The notes beneath the pieces are model-generated. The model was not told where the DNA came from, did not search any database, and was given only the letters and a program-made list of their open reading frames with translations. The translations under genes were made by a program, and so were the position numbers. Shown here one piece after another: positions 7,574 to 14,206 of a stretch of 24,091 bases of DNA. The number at the start of each line of letters is the position of its first letter. Within the stretch, counting starts at the first letter, position 1. The stretch lies in the NCBI GenBank assembly GCA_003446375.1, contig DMAW01000115.1:1-24091 (forward strand). Reading direction: 5' to 3'. Source of the stretch: Eubacteriaceae bacterium. GTDB taxonomy: Bacteria > Bacillota > Clostridia > Eubacteriales > Alkalibacteraceae.

Positions 7574-9283
7574 TCACTCACCATCTTCTTCCTGTACAAG
7601 GCGCTTAAGTTGAGTAAGAGTGACTTTGGTTTCAGCGGTGGTTTCTCCTAAGAGACTAGCTATTTCCTGGGCTACTCTCATTTGCTTGTCAATGACCTCC
7701 TGAGCCATGTCCAATGTATTGTCTCTCATGGTCTTTATCTGTTCTCTGTGCTTGGTCTGCTGTGTTATGTCGTTGAAGATAAAAATGTACAACTCTTGTT
7801 TTTCCATATATCTAACGGTATATTTTATGTATAAGTCAAAGTCTGCCAAATAGTCGATTTCTTCGTCTATATGTTGACAGTTTCTTTTAATATAATCGAA
7901 ATCAAGGTCCTTGAGAATAGATAATGCAGATGAATAAAGCATTTTGCCTGAATATTTAGAGAATATTTTTTCAGCTGCAGGGTTTGATTCAATAATATTA
8001 AAGTACTTGTCGGTTACGAAAACACCATTTGGGGTGCTTGAAATAATAAGGCTTGATAAAGTTTCACCTTTGTTTCGCATATATGGAAGACACATTTCTT
8101 TTTCTGCCATTCCTTGGTAAACGGCAATAGCTTTTTGTCTGCAAGTATCATAGCCACATGTGCCGCAGTTTAGCTCATCAGATTCCTTATGTTTTCCTAT
8201 GTCGGACAAAATTGCCAGTATTTCAGATTCATCGGGAAGTGGAAGATTTTTTTTTCGATCATAAAATTTACAGGATAAATCTACATCTATTATCTCTTGC
8301 TCAGGATAAGAAGAAAAAGCATCTTCTTGATTGATATATTCGACGATTTTATCGCTTCTTTTCGACTTTCCGTAGGGGCTAAGGAGATTTCCGGGACCGT
8401 TTATGCAGCCTTCTCCACATGCGTTGATTTCCACCCAAGTTGGTTCATTGAAATCATCATCAAGATTTTCTATTAAATCTATAGCATCGTTTAAACCATC
8501 AACCTTCAAAATTTTTCTGATATGATCAGAATCATCAAAGGTGCTCTTAATTATTCCCCCAGCTACAGGATACCACCTGAAAAGACCCATGTATTCATTG
8601 TCAGAAGGAGTGGGGGAAAAAGAGCTTACATCGATGTCTTCCTCATCCAACCAATGGCGCAATTCATCAAAGGTCATGATCCCGTCATAAATATGGCATG
8701 GAGATTTGTTGGCTTCAAATTTTTTTGAGATGCAAGGTCCAATAAATATCAGTTTATGATCAGGATATCTTTTTTTTAATATTCTGCCGTGGGCAATCAT
8801 AGGTGATGTCACCGGCGCCAAGTAGGGTATCTTATCTGGATAGCATGTCTCTACAAGATAATTGGCAGTTGGGCATGATGTGGTAAAGATATGTTTTGCT
8901 TTAGATGAAATGAATAACTTTTTATATTCTCTGGAAACGATTTTGGCACCTACGGAAGTCTCTTCAATAATATCAAAGCCCAAGTGCTTGAGAGCACAAA
9001 TAAGTTTAAGGGGTTCATCAATAGCAAAAGCTGTGGGAAATGAAGGGGCTAGGCTGACCGCAATTTTTTTGCCTTTAGATAAAAATTCTTTGATCAGTGA
9101 AAGATCGCTGATGATAGTCTTGGCATTTTGCGGACATACTGCAAGGCAAGTTCCGCATCCAATGCATAAGTCATTGTCTATCTGAGCCTGTCCGTTCTTG
9201 ACTTTTATGCTTTTGACTTTGCAGCTTCTAACGCACTTATAGCAGTTTTTACAGTCGGCCTGGGTAAAATTTATAATATCCAC
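7574..9283 (-). CDS. Sensory-type [FeFe]-hydrogenase with PAS domain (HydS-like, group C)
   Basis: This 569-residue protein appears to be a cytoplasmic H2 or redox sensor. Domains in order: two 4Fe-4S clusters (C11/14/17/21 and C40/43/46/50); a hydrogenase large-subunit domain (about 70-315); a further four-Cys Fe-S domain (C373, C376, C381, C398); a PAS domain (about 408-505); and a helical, probably coiled-coil tail (about 506-565). All four H-cluster ligands are present: C137 in TTSCP, C184 in GPCISKKFE, and C289/C293 in NACGEGC. The proton-relay Cys of catalytic enzymes (TSCCP) is replaced by Ser136. The small-subunit C-terminus of catalytic hydrogenases is missing. The GTG start overlaps the upstream stop by one base (TAGTG), and the phosphatase gene follows directly. 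Confidence 0.92.
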   Translation of the reverse strand: MDIINFTQADCKNCYKCVRSCKVKSIKVKNGQAQIDNDLCIGCGTCLAVCPQNAKTIISDLSLIKEFLSKGKKIAVSLAPSFPTAFAIDEPLKLICALKHLGFDIIEETSVGAKIVSREYKKLFISSKAKHIFTTSCPTANYLVETCYPDKIPYLAPVTSPMIAHGRILKKRYPDHKLIFIGPCISKKFEANKSPCHIYDGIMTFDELRHWLDEEDIDVSSFSPTPSDNEYMGLFRWYPVAGGIIKSTFDDSDHIRKILKVDGLNDAIDLIENLDDDFNEPTWVEINACGEGCINGPGNLLSPYGKSKRSDKIVEYINQEDAFSSYPEQEIIDVDLSCKFYDRKKNLPLPDESEILAILSDIGKHKESDELNCGTCGYDTCRQKAIAVYQGMAEKEMCLPYMRNKGETLSSLIISSTPNGVFVTDKYFNIIESNPAAEKIFSKYSGKMLYSSALSILKDLDFDYIKRNCQHIDEEIDYLADFDLYIKYTVRYMEKQELYIFIFNDITQQTKHREQIKTMRDNTLDMAQEVIDKQMRVAQEIASLLGETTAETKVTLTQLKRLVQEEDGE

Positions 9284-9525
9284 TATACTGTTTCCATTAT
9301 GCTGGATACCAAGCTTTCAGCATTAGCAGCAGTGATAGACAATATATCACCTTCGTCGATTTGAACGGACACGCCATCGGTACATTGGCCTAGGCAAAAA
9401 GAACCCCGAAGCTCTATTTCGTGGGATAGATTCTGGTTTTTGATTGTTTGCTGAATTATCGAAATAACTTCATAAGATCCTTTAAGATGACAAGCGCTTC
9501 CGACGCAAACTTTTATTGTATGCAT
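9283..9525 (-). CDS. [2Fe-2S] thioredoxin-fold ferredoxin (NuoE/HndA C-terminal type)
   Basis: The 80-residue protein is a stand-alone thioredoxin-like [2Fe-2S] domain. Its ligand pattern C7-x4-C12 and C44-x3-C48 is that of NuoE and HndA. It probably passes electrons to or from the adjacent hydrogenase-like sensor. It is the first gene of a three-gene operon; its TAG stop shares a base with the GTG start of the next gene. AGGAGGT (9531-9537) precedes the ATG, and the Rex-like operator overlaps the upstream edge of this ribosome binding site. The family is clear; the electron partner is inferred from position. Confidence 0.9.
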   Translation of the reverse strand: MHTIKVCVGSACHLKGSYEVISIIQQTIKNQNLSHEIELRGSFCLGQCTDGVSVQIDEGDILSITAANAESLVSSIMETV

Positions 9526-9535
9526 GATGCACCTC

Positions 9536-9553
9536 CTGTTAATATATTAACGA
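9536..9553 (-). promoter_or_regulatory. Rex-type operator before the sensory hydrogenase operon
   Basis: The Rex consensus is TTGTTAA-N4-TTAACAA. The plus strand here reads CTGTTAA-TATA-TTAACGA, matching 12 of 14 fixed positions and containing the perfect palindrome GTTAATATATTAAC (9538-9551). It lies just downstream of the predicted transcription start and abuts the ribosome binding site, a repressing position. Rex senses the NADH/NAD+ ratio. No rex gene is in the window. Confidence 0.7.
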
Positions 9554-9566
9554 GTGTCGCAATTAC

Positions 9567-9595
9567 ATTTTATTCTTCTGCAAAAGAAAGGTCAA
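9567..9595 (-). promoter_or_regulatory. Promoter of the sensory hydrogenase operon
   Basis: On the minus strand TTGACC (9595-9590) is followed after exactly 17 bp by TAAAAT (9572-9567), each matching 5 of 6 consensus positions. The predicted start is near 9560, with the Rex-like operator at about +7 to +24. Confidence 0.7.
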
Positions 9596-9646
9596 GAGGG
9601 CAAAGAGAGGTAAACCTTTACAAATTTTTTTATTTGAAAATATCAT

Positions 9647-9671
9647 ATTAACAGCTTTATTGAATGTTAAT
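9647..9671. repeat. Inverted repeat upstream of the crp/fnr-type gene
   Basis: ATTAACA (9647-9653) and TGTTAAT (9665-9671) form a perfect 7-bp inverted repeat with 11 bases between. The half-sites resemble Rex half-sites but point the opposite way (everted). They flank the -35 region of the adjacent gene's putative promoter. Confidence 0.5.
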
Positions 9672-9675
9672 GCTT

Positions 9676-9681
9676 TATAAT
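9676..9681 (+). promoter_or_regulatory. -10 box of the crp/fnr-type gene
   Basis: A perfect TATAAT lies 30 bases before the start codon. No good -35 is found at 16-18 bp, which would fit a promoter needing an activator or controlled by the inverted repeat just upstream. Confidence 0.45.
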
Positions 9682-9710
9682 AGAATAATATGAATACGTG
9701 AGGTGATATT

Positions 9711-10340
9711 ATGTCAAAAAAAGAAGCAAGGAGAATCTTTGAAATGTTCGCTCATTTAACTGATGAACAAATTTCGGAAATATACAGCCATGGAGTCATA
9801 AAAGATGTTGAGAAAGGCCAGTTTCTTCAAATGGAAGGAGAAGGCTGCACCGGTGTTCCATTTGTTTTGGAAGGCGGCATCAGATTCTACAGAACCACTG
9901 AGGATGGAAAAGAAAAAACTCTTTTTAGATTGGGAAAAGGCGAGGTATGCCTTTTGGCGGCCATGTGCCTTCTAAGCGATATGGAATATAGCTTTAATGC
10001 GTATGCTGAGAAAGACAGCAGGATAATCGTAATGCCTACGGATATGTTTTTTGATTTGTATCACAGAGATGAAAAAATCCAGAAATATATATTTAGACAG
10101 CTTACGGGCAAACTGATAAGCGCTTATGAGCAGGTAGAAGCATCAGCTCTTTACGATGTGAGAACCAGGCTGGAAGAATACTTATCCAACCATAAAGATT
10201 CAAATGACGTAGTTGTTGCAACTCATGAAAAAATTGCAGGAGATATTGGCACATCAAGAGAAGTGGTGACTAGGAATTTGAAAAAGTTGCAAAACGAAGG
10301 CAAAATCGAACTCAAAAGAGGGAGGGTTGTTTTGAAATAA
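9711..10340 (+). CDS. Crp/Fnr-family transcriptional regulator
   Basis: The 209-residue protein has an N-terminal cyclic-nucleotide-binding-like beta barrel (about 15-120), a long dimerisation helix (about 125-160) and a C-terminal helix-turn-helix (about 168-195). The recognition helix reads TSREVVTRNLKKL. Its R183-E184-x3-R188 matches the R-E-x3-R used by Crp to read GTGA half-sites. Cysteines C46, C80 and C86 (GEVCLLAAMC) could respond to redox state, but the N-terminal four-Cys pattern of E. coli FNR is absent. A matching GTGA-N6-TCAC site lies just downstream, before the membrane Fe-S gene. It probably activates that gene and perhaps others. The signal is unknown. AGGTGAT precedes the ATG. 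Confidence 0.9.
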   Translation: MSKKEARRIFEMFAHLTDEQISEIYSHGVIKDVEKGQFLQMEGEGCTGVPFVLEGGIRFYRTTEDGKEKTLFRLGKGEVCLLAAMCLLSDMEYSFNAYAEKDSRIIVMPTDMFFDLYHRDEKIQKYIFRQLTGKLISAYEQVEASALYDVRTRLEEYLSNHKDSNDVVVATHEKIAGDIGTSREVVTRNLKKLQNEGKIELKRGRVVLK

Positions 10341-10362
10341 ATTTGCATACAATCTATTATAA

Positions 10363-10376
10363 GTGACAAATATCAC
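10363..10376 (+). promoter_or_regulatory. Crp-type operator (GTGA-N6-TCAC)
   Basis: A perfect inverted repeat GTGA-CAAATA-TCAC lies between the regulator gene and the next gene. With the -10 box at 10399-10404 the predicted start is 10411, so the site centre (10369.5) is at -41.5, the class II activator position. The recognition helix of the neighbouring regulator carries the residues expected for this half-site. Confidence 0.65.
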
Positions 10377-10398
10377 ATAATTTCAACAGAAAAGCATG

Positions 10399-10404
10399 TA
10401 AAAT
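10399..10404 (+). promoter_or_regulatory. -10 box of the membrane Fe-S gene promoter
   Basis: TAAAAT matches the consensus at 5 of 6 positions. The Crp-type site takes the place of a -35 box, as in activator-dependent promoters. Confidence 0.5.
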
Positions 10405-10438
10405 AATCTTAACAAAAAACAAATTATCTGGAGGAATT

Positions 10439-10957
10439 ATGAGAAATACAAAAAAAATTAAAAACATTCAATCGTGGAGTTATATTATTATTATGGGTTT
10501 TTTCGTATTGTCGTTTATAGATCACAGATTTGGAATATTTGGTCTTATGTGTATGGGGCATCCGATATATTTATCCTTTAAAGGTCATGGAAAAGCCCAT
10601 TGTTCAAAAGTTTGTCCAAGGGGATCTTTTTTCGGAAAGTTTTTGCCTAAGATATCATTAAATAATCCATTGCCGAAATCTTGGAGGACTACGAAGGTGA
10701 AAAACGGTGTATTGATATTGATGATTTCAGCATTTACAGCAATGATGATTCTAAAAGGAAGAGGATTTACTGAAATTGCGACAATTCTTTTCAGAATGAT
10801 GTTCATATCGTTTTTAATTGGAATATTAATGGGAATTATTTTCAAACCAAGAAGCTGGTGTCAGATTTGTCCAATGGGTCATGGAGCACACCTTATAGAT
10901 CAAAAATTTGTAAATAAAGAACCGGAATACTCACCTGTAAATAGCCAAAATTCATAA
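10439..10957 (+). CDS. Membrane protein with 4Fe-4S-type half motifs (NapH/NosR-like)
   Basis: The 172-residue protein has about four hydrophobic segments (about 14-27, 31-46, 90-105 and 113-135). Two cytoplasm-style cysteine loops follow membrane segments: C55-SKV-C59-P-RG and C141-QI-C144-PMG, plus a single C38. This CxxxCP/CxxCP layout resembles the 4Fe-4S-binding membrane proteins of the NapH/NosR type, but each loop has only two cysteines. The four together could hold one cluster. It may pass electrons at the membrane; no partner enzyme is adjacent. GGAGG (10430-10434) precedes the ATG. A Crp-type operator and promoter lie immediately upstream, so it is probably controlled by the neighbouring regulator. 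Confidence 0.8.
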   Translation: MRNTKKIKNIQSWSYIIIMGFFVLSFIDHRFGIFGLMCMGHPIYLSFKGHGKAHCSKVCPRGSFFGKFLPKISLNNPLPKSWRTTKVKNGVLILMISAFTAMMILKGRGFTEIATILFRMMFISFLIGILMGIIFKPRSWCQICPMGHGAHLIDQKFVNKEPEYSPVNSQNS

Positions 10958-10958
10958 G

Positions 10959-10984
10959 ATAAGCAACCCAAACGGGTTGCTTAT
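10959..10984. terminator. Bidirectional terminator between the membrane Fe-S gene and pflA
   Basis: An 11-bp stem (10959-10969 with 10974-10984) closes an AAAC loop. It begins 2 bases after the plus-strand stop, and the right arm contains the pflA stop codon. U-rich sequence follows on the plus strand (TTATTT), less on the minus. Confidence 0.75.
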
Positions 10985-11712
10985 TTATTTAAGCCCTCAG
11001 ACAAAATTTCTTGAGCTCTGTCTACTTCTTCTTGGCTGGGGGTCTGCACTTCCTTAAGCTTGTATTCATCGCCTAATTCGTCCCACTTGCATTGCCCCAT
11101 GCTATGGTAGGGAAGGACTTCGACCTTTTGTATGTTTTCATATCTTGCTATGAAATTGGAAGCGCCTTTCAAGTCTTTAATATCGTCTGTATAACCTGGG
11201 ACTAGAACATACCTTATCCATACGGGAATTTTTTTATCATTAAGGTAATCCGTAAAACGATGTATTTTTTCTAGGCCAACACCTGTAAGGTTTTTGTGCT
11301 TTTGTTCATCTATCTGCTTGATATCCAATAGCACAAGGTCAGTTAGGCTCAATAAAGATTCAAGTTGCTGAGCATCGGCAAATCCTGAAGTATCCAACGC
11401 GGTGTTTATGCCATGCTCTTTACATCTCTTGAAAAGTTCGGCAACAAATTCAGCCTGCATAGTTGGCTCGCCTCCTGAAACCGTCACGCCACCCCCGGAA
11501 AAGCGAAAATAATCTTTGTATTTCAGTATTTCATTGAAAATTTCATCTACTGTAGTTTCTTTGCCTCCTTTAGGATCCCAAGTATCCCTGTTGTGGCAGT
11601 AAAGGCATCTTAAGGGACAGCCTTGGAGGAATACGATAAAACGTATTCCCGGGCCGTCAACTGTGCCAAAAGTCTCCACAGAGCTTATTCTTCCTTTTAT
11701 TTGATTCTTCAC
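10981..11712 (-). CDS. pflA: Pyruvate formate-lyase activating enzyme (radical SAM)
   Basis: PflA uses S-adenosylmethionine and a [4Fe-4S] cluster to abstract a hydrogen from the glycyl-radical site of PflB. The radical SAM motif CPLRCLYC is present (C-x3-C-x2-C, at C32/C36/C39 from the start used here), preceded by the family signature TVDGPGIRFIVFLQG. GGGVTVSGGEP follows. The open frame extends to TTG 11721, but the only good ribosome binding site, GGGAG at 11726-11722, touches that codon. It is correctly spaced (9 bases) for GTG 11712, giving 243 residues. It lies 16 bases downstream of pflB in one operon. The stop codon lies within the terminator stem. Confidence 0.95.
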   Translation of the reverse strand: MKNQIKGRISSVETFGTVDGPGIRFIVFLQGCPLRCLYCHNRDTWDPKGGKETTVDEIFNEILKYKDYFRFSGGGVTVSGGEPTMQAEFVAELFKRCKEHGINTALDTSGFADAQQLESLLSLTDLVLLDIKQIDEQKHKNLTGVGLEKIHRFTDYLNDKKIPVWIRYVLVPGYTDDIKDLKGASNFIARYENIQKVEVLPYHSMGQCKWDELGDEYKLKEVQTPSQEEVDRAQEILSEGLNK

Positions 11713-11728
11713 CAGGATCAACTCCCGT

Positions 11729-13954
11729 TTATATTTTTTCGTGGAATGTTCTGTTTATGACATCTATCTGTTGCTTTCTGGTAAGCTTTATGAAATTAAC
11801 GGCGTATCCTGAAACTCTTATTGTCAATTGAGGATACTTTTCAGGATGTTCCATAGCATCTAAAAGCGTTTCTTTTTCAAATACATTTACGTTTATGTGA
11901 TGGCCGCCATTAGCAAAATAGCCGTCAAGCAAAGCTGTCATGTTGTTGATGCGACTGTCCATGTCTTTGCCTAAAGCCTTTGGAATTATGGAGAATGTGT
12001 AGCTTATGCCGTCTTGAGCGTGCTCGTAAGGAAGCTTTCCAATTGAGCTAAGCACTGCCAATGCTCCGTTCTTATCTCTGCCGTGCATAGGGTTGGCTCC
12101 GGGAGCCAACGGCTCTCCTGCTTTTCTGCCATCGGGGGTATTTCCTGTTTTTTCTCCGTAAACAACGTTCGATGTAATTGTAAGAATGGACATCGTAGGG
12201 GCTGATTCTCTGTAAGTCTTGTGCTTTCTAAGCTTGTCCATGAATAATTTTACTATGTCGGCTGCTATATCGTCAACCAATGGATCGTTGTTGCCGAATT
12301 TTGGATAATCTCCTTCGATGTCATAATCGACGAAAAGACCGGTCTCATCTCTGATTGTTTTTACTTTGGCATGCTTGATGGCGCTAAGAGAATCTGCTAC
12401 TACTGAAAGACCGGCAATTCCGCAAGCCATGGTCCTTAACACATCTTTGTCGTGGAGAGCCATCTGGATTTTTTCGTAGCAGTATTTGTCGTGCATATAG
12501 TGTATGATGTTCAAAGTATCGATATATAGGCCTGCAAGCCAGTCAAGCGTAGTCTCGAAGCTTTTGAGAACATCTTCGTAGCTAAGATGTTCCGTGGAAA
12601 CACCTTTGAATTCAGGTCCAATCTGAAGGCCTGTTTTTTCGTCTCTTCCACCGTTTATGGCATATAAAAGAGCTTTGGCCAGATTGCATCTTGCACCGAA
12701 AAACTGCATCTGCTTTCCTATTCTCATTGCAGAAACGCAGCAGGCTATTCCATAGTCATCACCGTAGTAATCTCTCATAATATCGTCACTTTCGTATTGG
12801 ATGGAACTGGTTTTAATAGAAAGCTTTGAACAATAATTCTTGAAATTTACCGGCAGCTTTTCCGACCATAGAACCGTCATATTAGGTTCAGGAGCTGGAC
12901 CTAGGTTGTCCAAGGTGTGAAGGAATCTAAAAGAGTTCTTAGTAACCAAGGTTCTGCCGTCGGTGGCCATTCCGCCGATGCTTTCTGTAACCCAGGTAGG
13001 ATCTCCGCTAAATAGGTTGTCGTATTCAGGAGTTCTTAAAAACCGCACTATTCTTAGCTTGATTACGAATTGATCCATAAGTTCCTGAGCCTGAGATTCA
13101 GTCAAAATCCCATCGTTAAGGTCTTTTTCAATATATATGTCTAAAAAGCTTGATACTCTGCCAAGACTCATCGCCGCACCGTTTTGCTCCTTTACGGCGG
13201 CCAAGTAGGCAAAGTATACCCATTGAACTGCCTCTGTGGCATTTTGTGCAGGCTTGGATAAATCGAAACCGTATTTTTCACCCATCTTTATTAGATCTTT
13301 CAGGGATCTGATCTGCTCAGAGATTTCTTCGCGCAATCTTATTGAAGCTTCTTCTGATAAATTGACATTGCATTGTTCTAGTTCTTTGTATTTTTCTTCA
13401 ATTAATCTCTCTACGCCGTAGAGAGCTACTCTTCTGTAGTCGCCAATTATTCTTCCGCGACCGTATGCATCGGGAAGCCCGGTTATTATACCGGCTTTTT
13501 TTGCTTTTCTCATTTCTTCAGTGTAAGCGTCATAAACACCGGCATTGTGAGTTTTTCTATAGATGGTGAATATCTCTTCAATTGAAGGATCTATATCAAA
13601 GCCATAGGCTTCACATCCTTTTAAAACCATCCTGATGCCACCAAAAGGCATGATGGCCCTTTTAAGAGCAGCATCTGTTTGTAGGCCTACGATAACTTCG
13701 TTGTCCTGATCTATGTAGCCGGCATCGTGTGAAGTTATAGTAGAAATAGTTTTAGTGTCTACATCTAAAACGCCTCCGCTGTTTCTTTCTTCTGATAAAA
13801 GCTGAGAAATCTTTTCCCAAATTATTTTTGTTCTATCTGTAGGGCCTGAAAGAAACGAGTCATTTCCCTTGTAGGGAGTGATGTTGCTTAAGATAAAATC
13901 TCGCACATTGATTTCTTTAGTCCATTTGCCACCATTAAAATTATGGTTTGTCAT
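11729..13954 (-). CDS. pflB: Pyruvate formate-lyase (formate C-acetyltransferase)
   Basis: PflB converts pyruvate and CoA to acetyl-CoA and formate by glycyl-radical chemistry in anaerobic metabolism. At 741 residues it is close to the 760 of E. coli PflB. The catalytic cysteine pair is C405-C406 in GIACCVSAMRIG, and the radical glycine is Gly716 in the C-terminal IRVSGYAVNF. AGGAGGAG (13970-13963) precedes the ATG. pflA follows and should be cotranscribed. The upstream region holds two possible promoters, repeated GTATAC-containing motifs and an insertion sequence. The oxygen sensitivity of the enzyme fits an obligate anaerobe. The substrate could in principle be another 2-oxoacid, but the sequence is that of true PFL. 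Confidence 0.97.
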   Translation of the reverse strand: MTNHNFNGGKWTKEINVRDFILSNITPYKGNDSFLSGPTDRTKIIWEKISQLLSEERNSGGVLDVDTKTISTITSHDAGYIDQDNEVIVGLQTDAALKRAIMPFGGIRMVLKGCEAYGFDIDPSIEEIFTIYRKTHNAGVYDAYTEEMRKAKKAGIITGLPDAYGRGRIIGDYRRVALYGVERLIEEKYKELEQCNVNLSEEASIRLREEISEQIRSLKDLIKMGEKYGFDLSKPAQNATEAVQWVYFAYLAAVKEQNGAAMSLGRVSSFLDIYIEKDLNDGILTESQAQELMDQFVIKLRIVRFLRTPEYDNLFSGDPTWVTESIGGMATDGRTLVTKNSFRFLHTLDNLGPAPEPNMTVLWSEKLPVNFKNYCSKLSIKTSSIQYESDDIMRDYYGDDYGIACCVSAMRIGKQMQFFGARCNLAKALLYAINGGRDEKTGLQIGPEFKGVSTEHLSYEDVLKSFETTLDWLAGLYIDTLNIIHYMHDKYCYEKIQMALHDKDVLRTMACGIAGLSVVADSLSAIKHAKVKTIRDETGLFVDYDIEGDYPKFGNNDPLVDDIAADIVKLFMDKLRKHKTYRESAPTMSILTITSNVVYGEKTGNTPDGRKAGEPLAPGANPMHGRDKNGALAVLSSIGKLPYEHAQDGISYTFSIIPKALGKDMDSRINNMTALLDGYFANGGHHINVNVFEKETLLDAMEHPEKYPQLTIRVSGYAVNFIKLTRKQQIDVINRTFHEKI

Positions 13955-13983
13955 AGTTGTATCTCCTCCTTGTAATATTGTAT

Positions 13984-14033
13984 CCTGTATACATCAATCT
14001 TGAAAAAATATAGTGCTTAAAGCACCTGTATAC
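13984..14033. repeat. Direct repeat CCTGTATAC flanking a palindrome upstream of pflB
   Basis: CCTGTATAC occurs at 13984-13992 and 14025-14033, starts 41 bp apart (about four helical turns). Each copy contains GTATAC, and the first extends to the palindrome TGTATACA. Between them GTGCTT-A-AAGCAC (14013-14025) is a perfect 13-bp palindrome. These are plausible operators in the pflB leader. Confidence 0.55.
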
Positions 14034-14043
14034 TTATGTTAAA

Positions 14044-14049
14044 ATTATA
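14044..14049 (-). promoter_or_regulatory. Possible proximal -10 box for pflB
   Basis: A perfect TATAAT on the minus strand lies 90 bases before the pflB start. The -35 at 17 bp (GTTTAA) is poor. The predicted start near 14037 would put both CCTGTATAC repeats downstream of it, as for a repressor. Confidence 0.4.
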
Positions 14050-14092
14050 CCACGAGTATAATTATCTTAAACACAAAATACAAAATTTAAAC

Positions 14093-14122
14093 AATGATAA
14101 GGGTTACAATATGTTTATCATT
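14093..14122. repeat. Inverted repeat in the pflB upstream region
   Basis: AATGATAA (14093-14100) and TTATCATT (14115-14122) form a perfect 8-bp inverted repeat with a 14-base spacer. It lies between the two possible pflB promoters and may be a regulator site or only a weak hairpin. Confidence 0.4.
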
Positions 14123-14139
14123 TTAATTGCAAAGCTACT

Positions 14140-14168
14140 TATAATCAAAATCTTTGGTCCTCTGTCAA
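14140..14168 (-). promoter_or_regulatory. Possible distal promoter for pflB
   Basis: A perfect TTGACA (14168-14163, minus strand) is followed by AT-rich -10 candidates: GATTAT at 16 bp, or TATAAG at 19 bp. The -35 lies only 5 bp from the end of the insertion sequence. If used, the leader would be about 180 bases long. Confidence 0.4.
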
Positions 14169-14206
14169 GATTTAGTACAAGTTAAAATGAGAAGTTTATC
14201 CTCAAT

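Noticed and set aside
7573..7599. Phosphatase start at codons upstream of 7572
   Set aside because: These lie within the end of the hydrogenase gene, and the extra residues do not resemble the start of the phosphatase family.
11713..11721. TTG at 11721 as the pflA start
   Set aside because: The only GGGAG ribosome binding site touches this codon; GTG 11712 is correctly spaced.
14036..14053. Rex-like match over the proximal pflB -10 box
   Set aside because: Only 10 of 14 fixed positions match and the right half is poor. In AT-rich promoter DNA this is likely chance, unlike the 12 of 14 palindromic site at 9536-9553.
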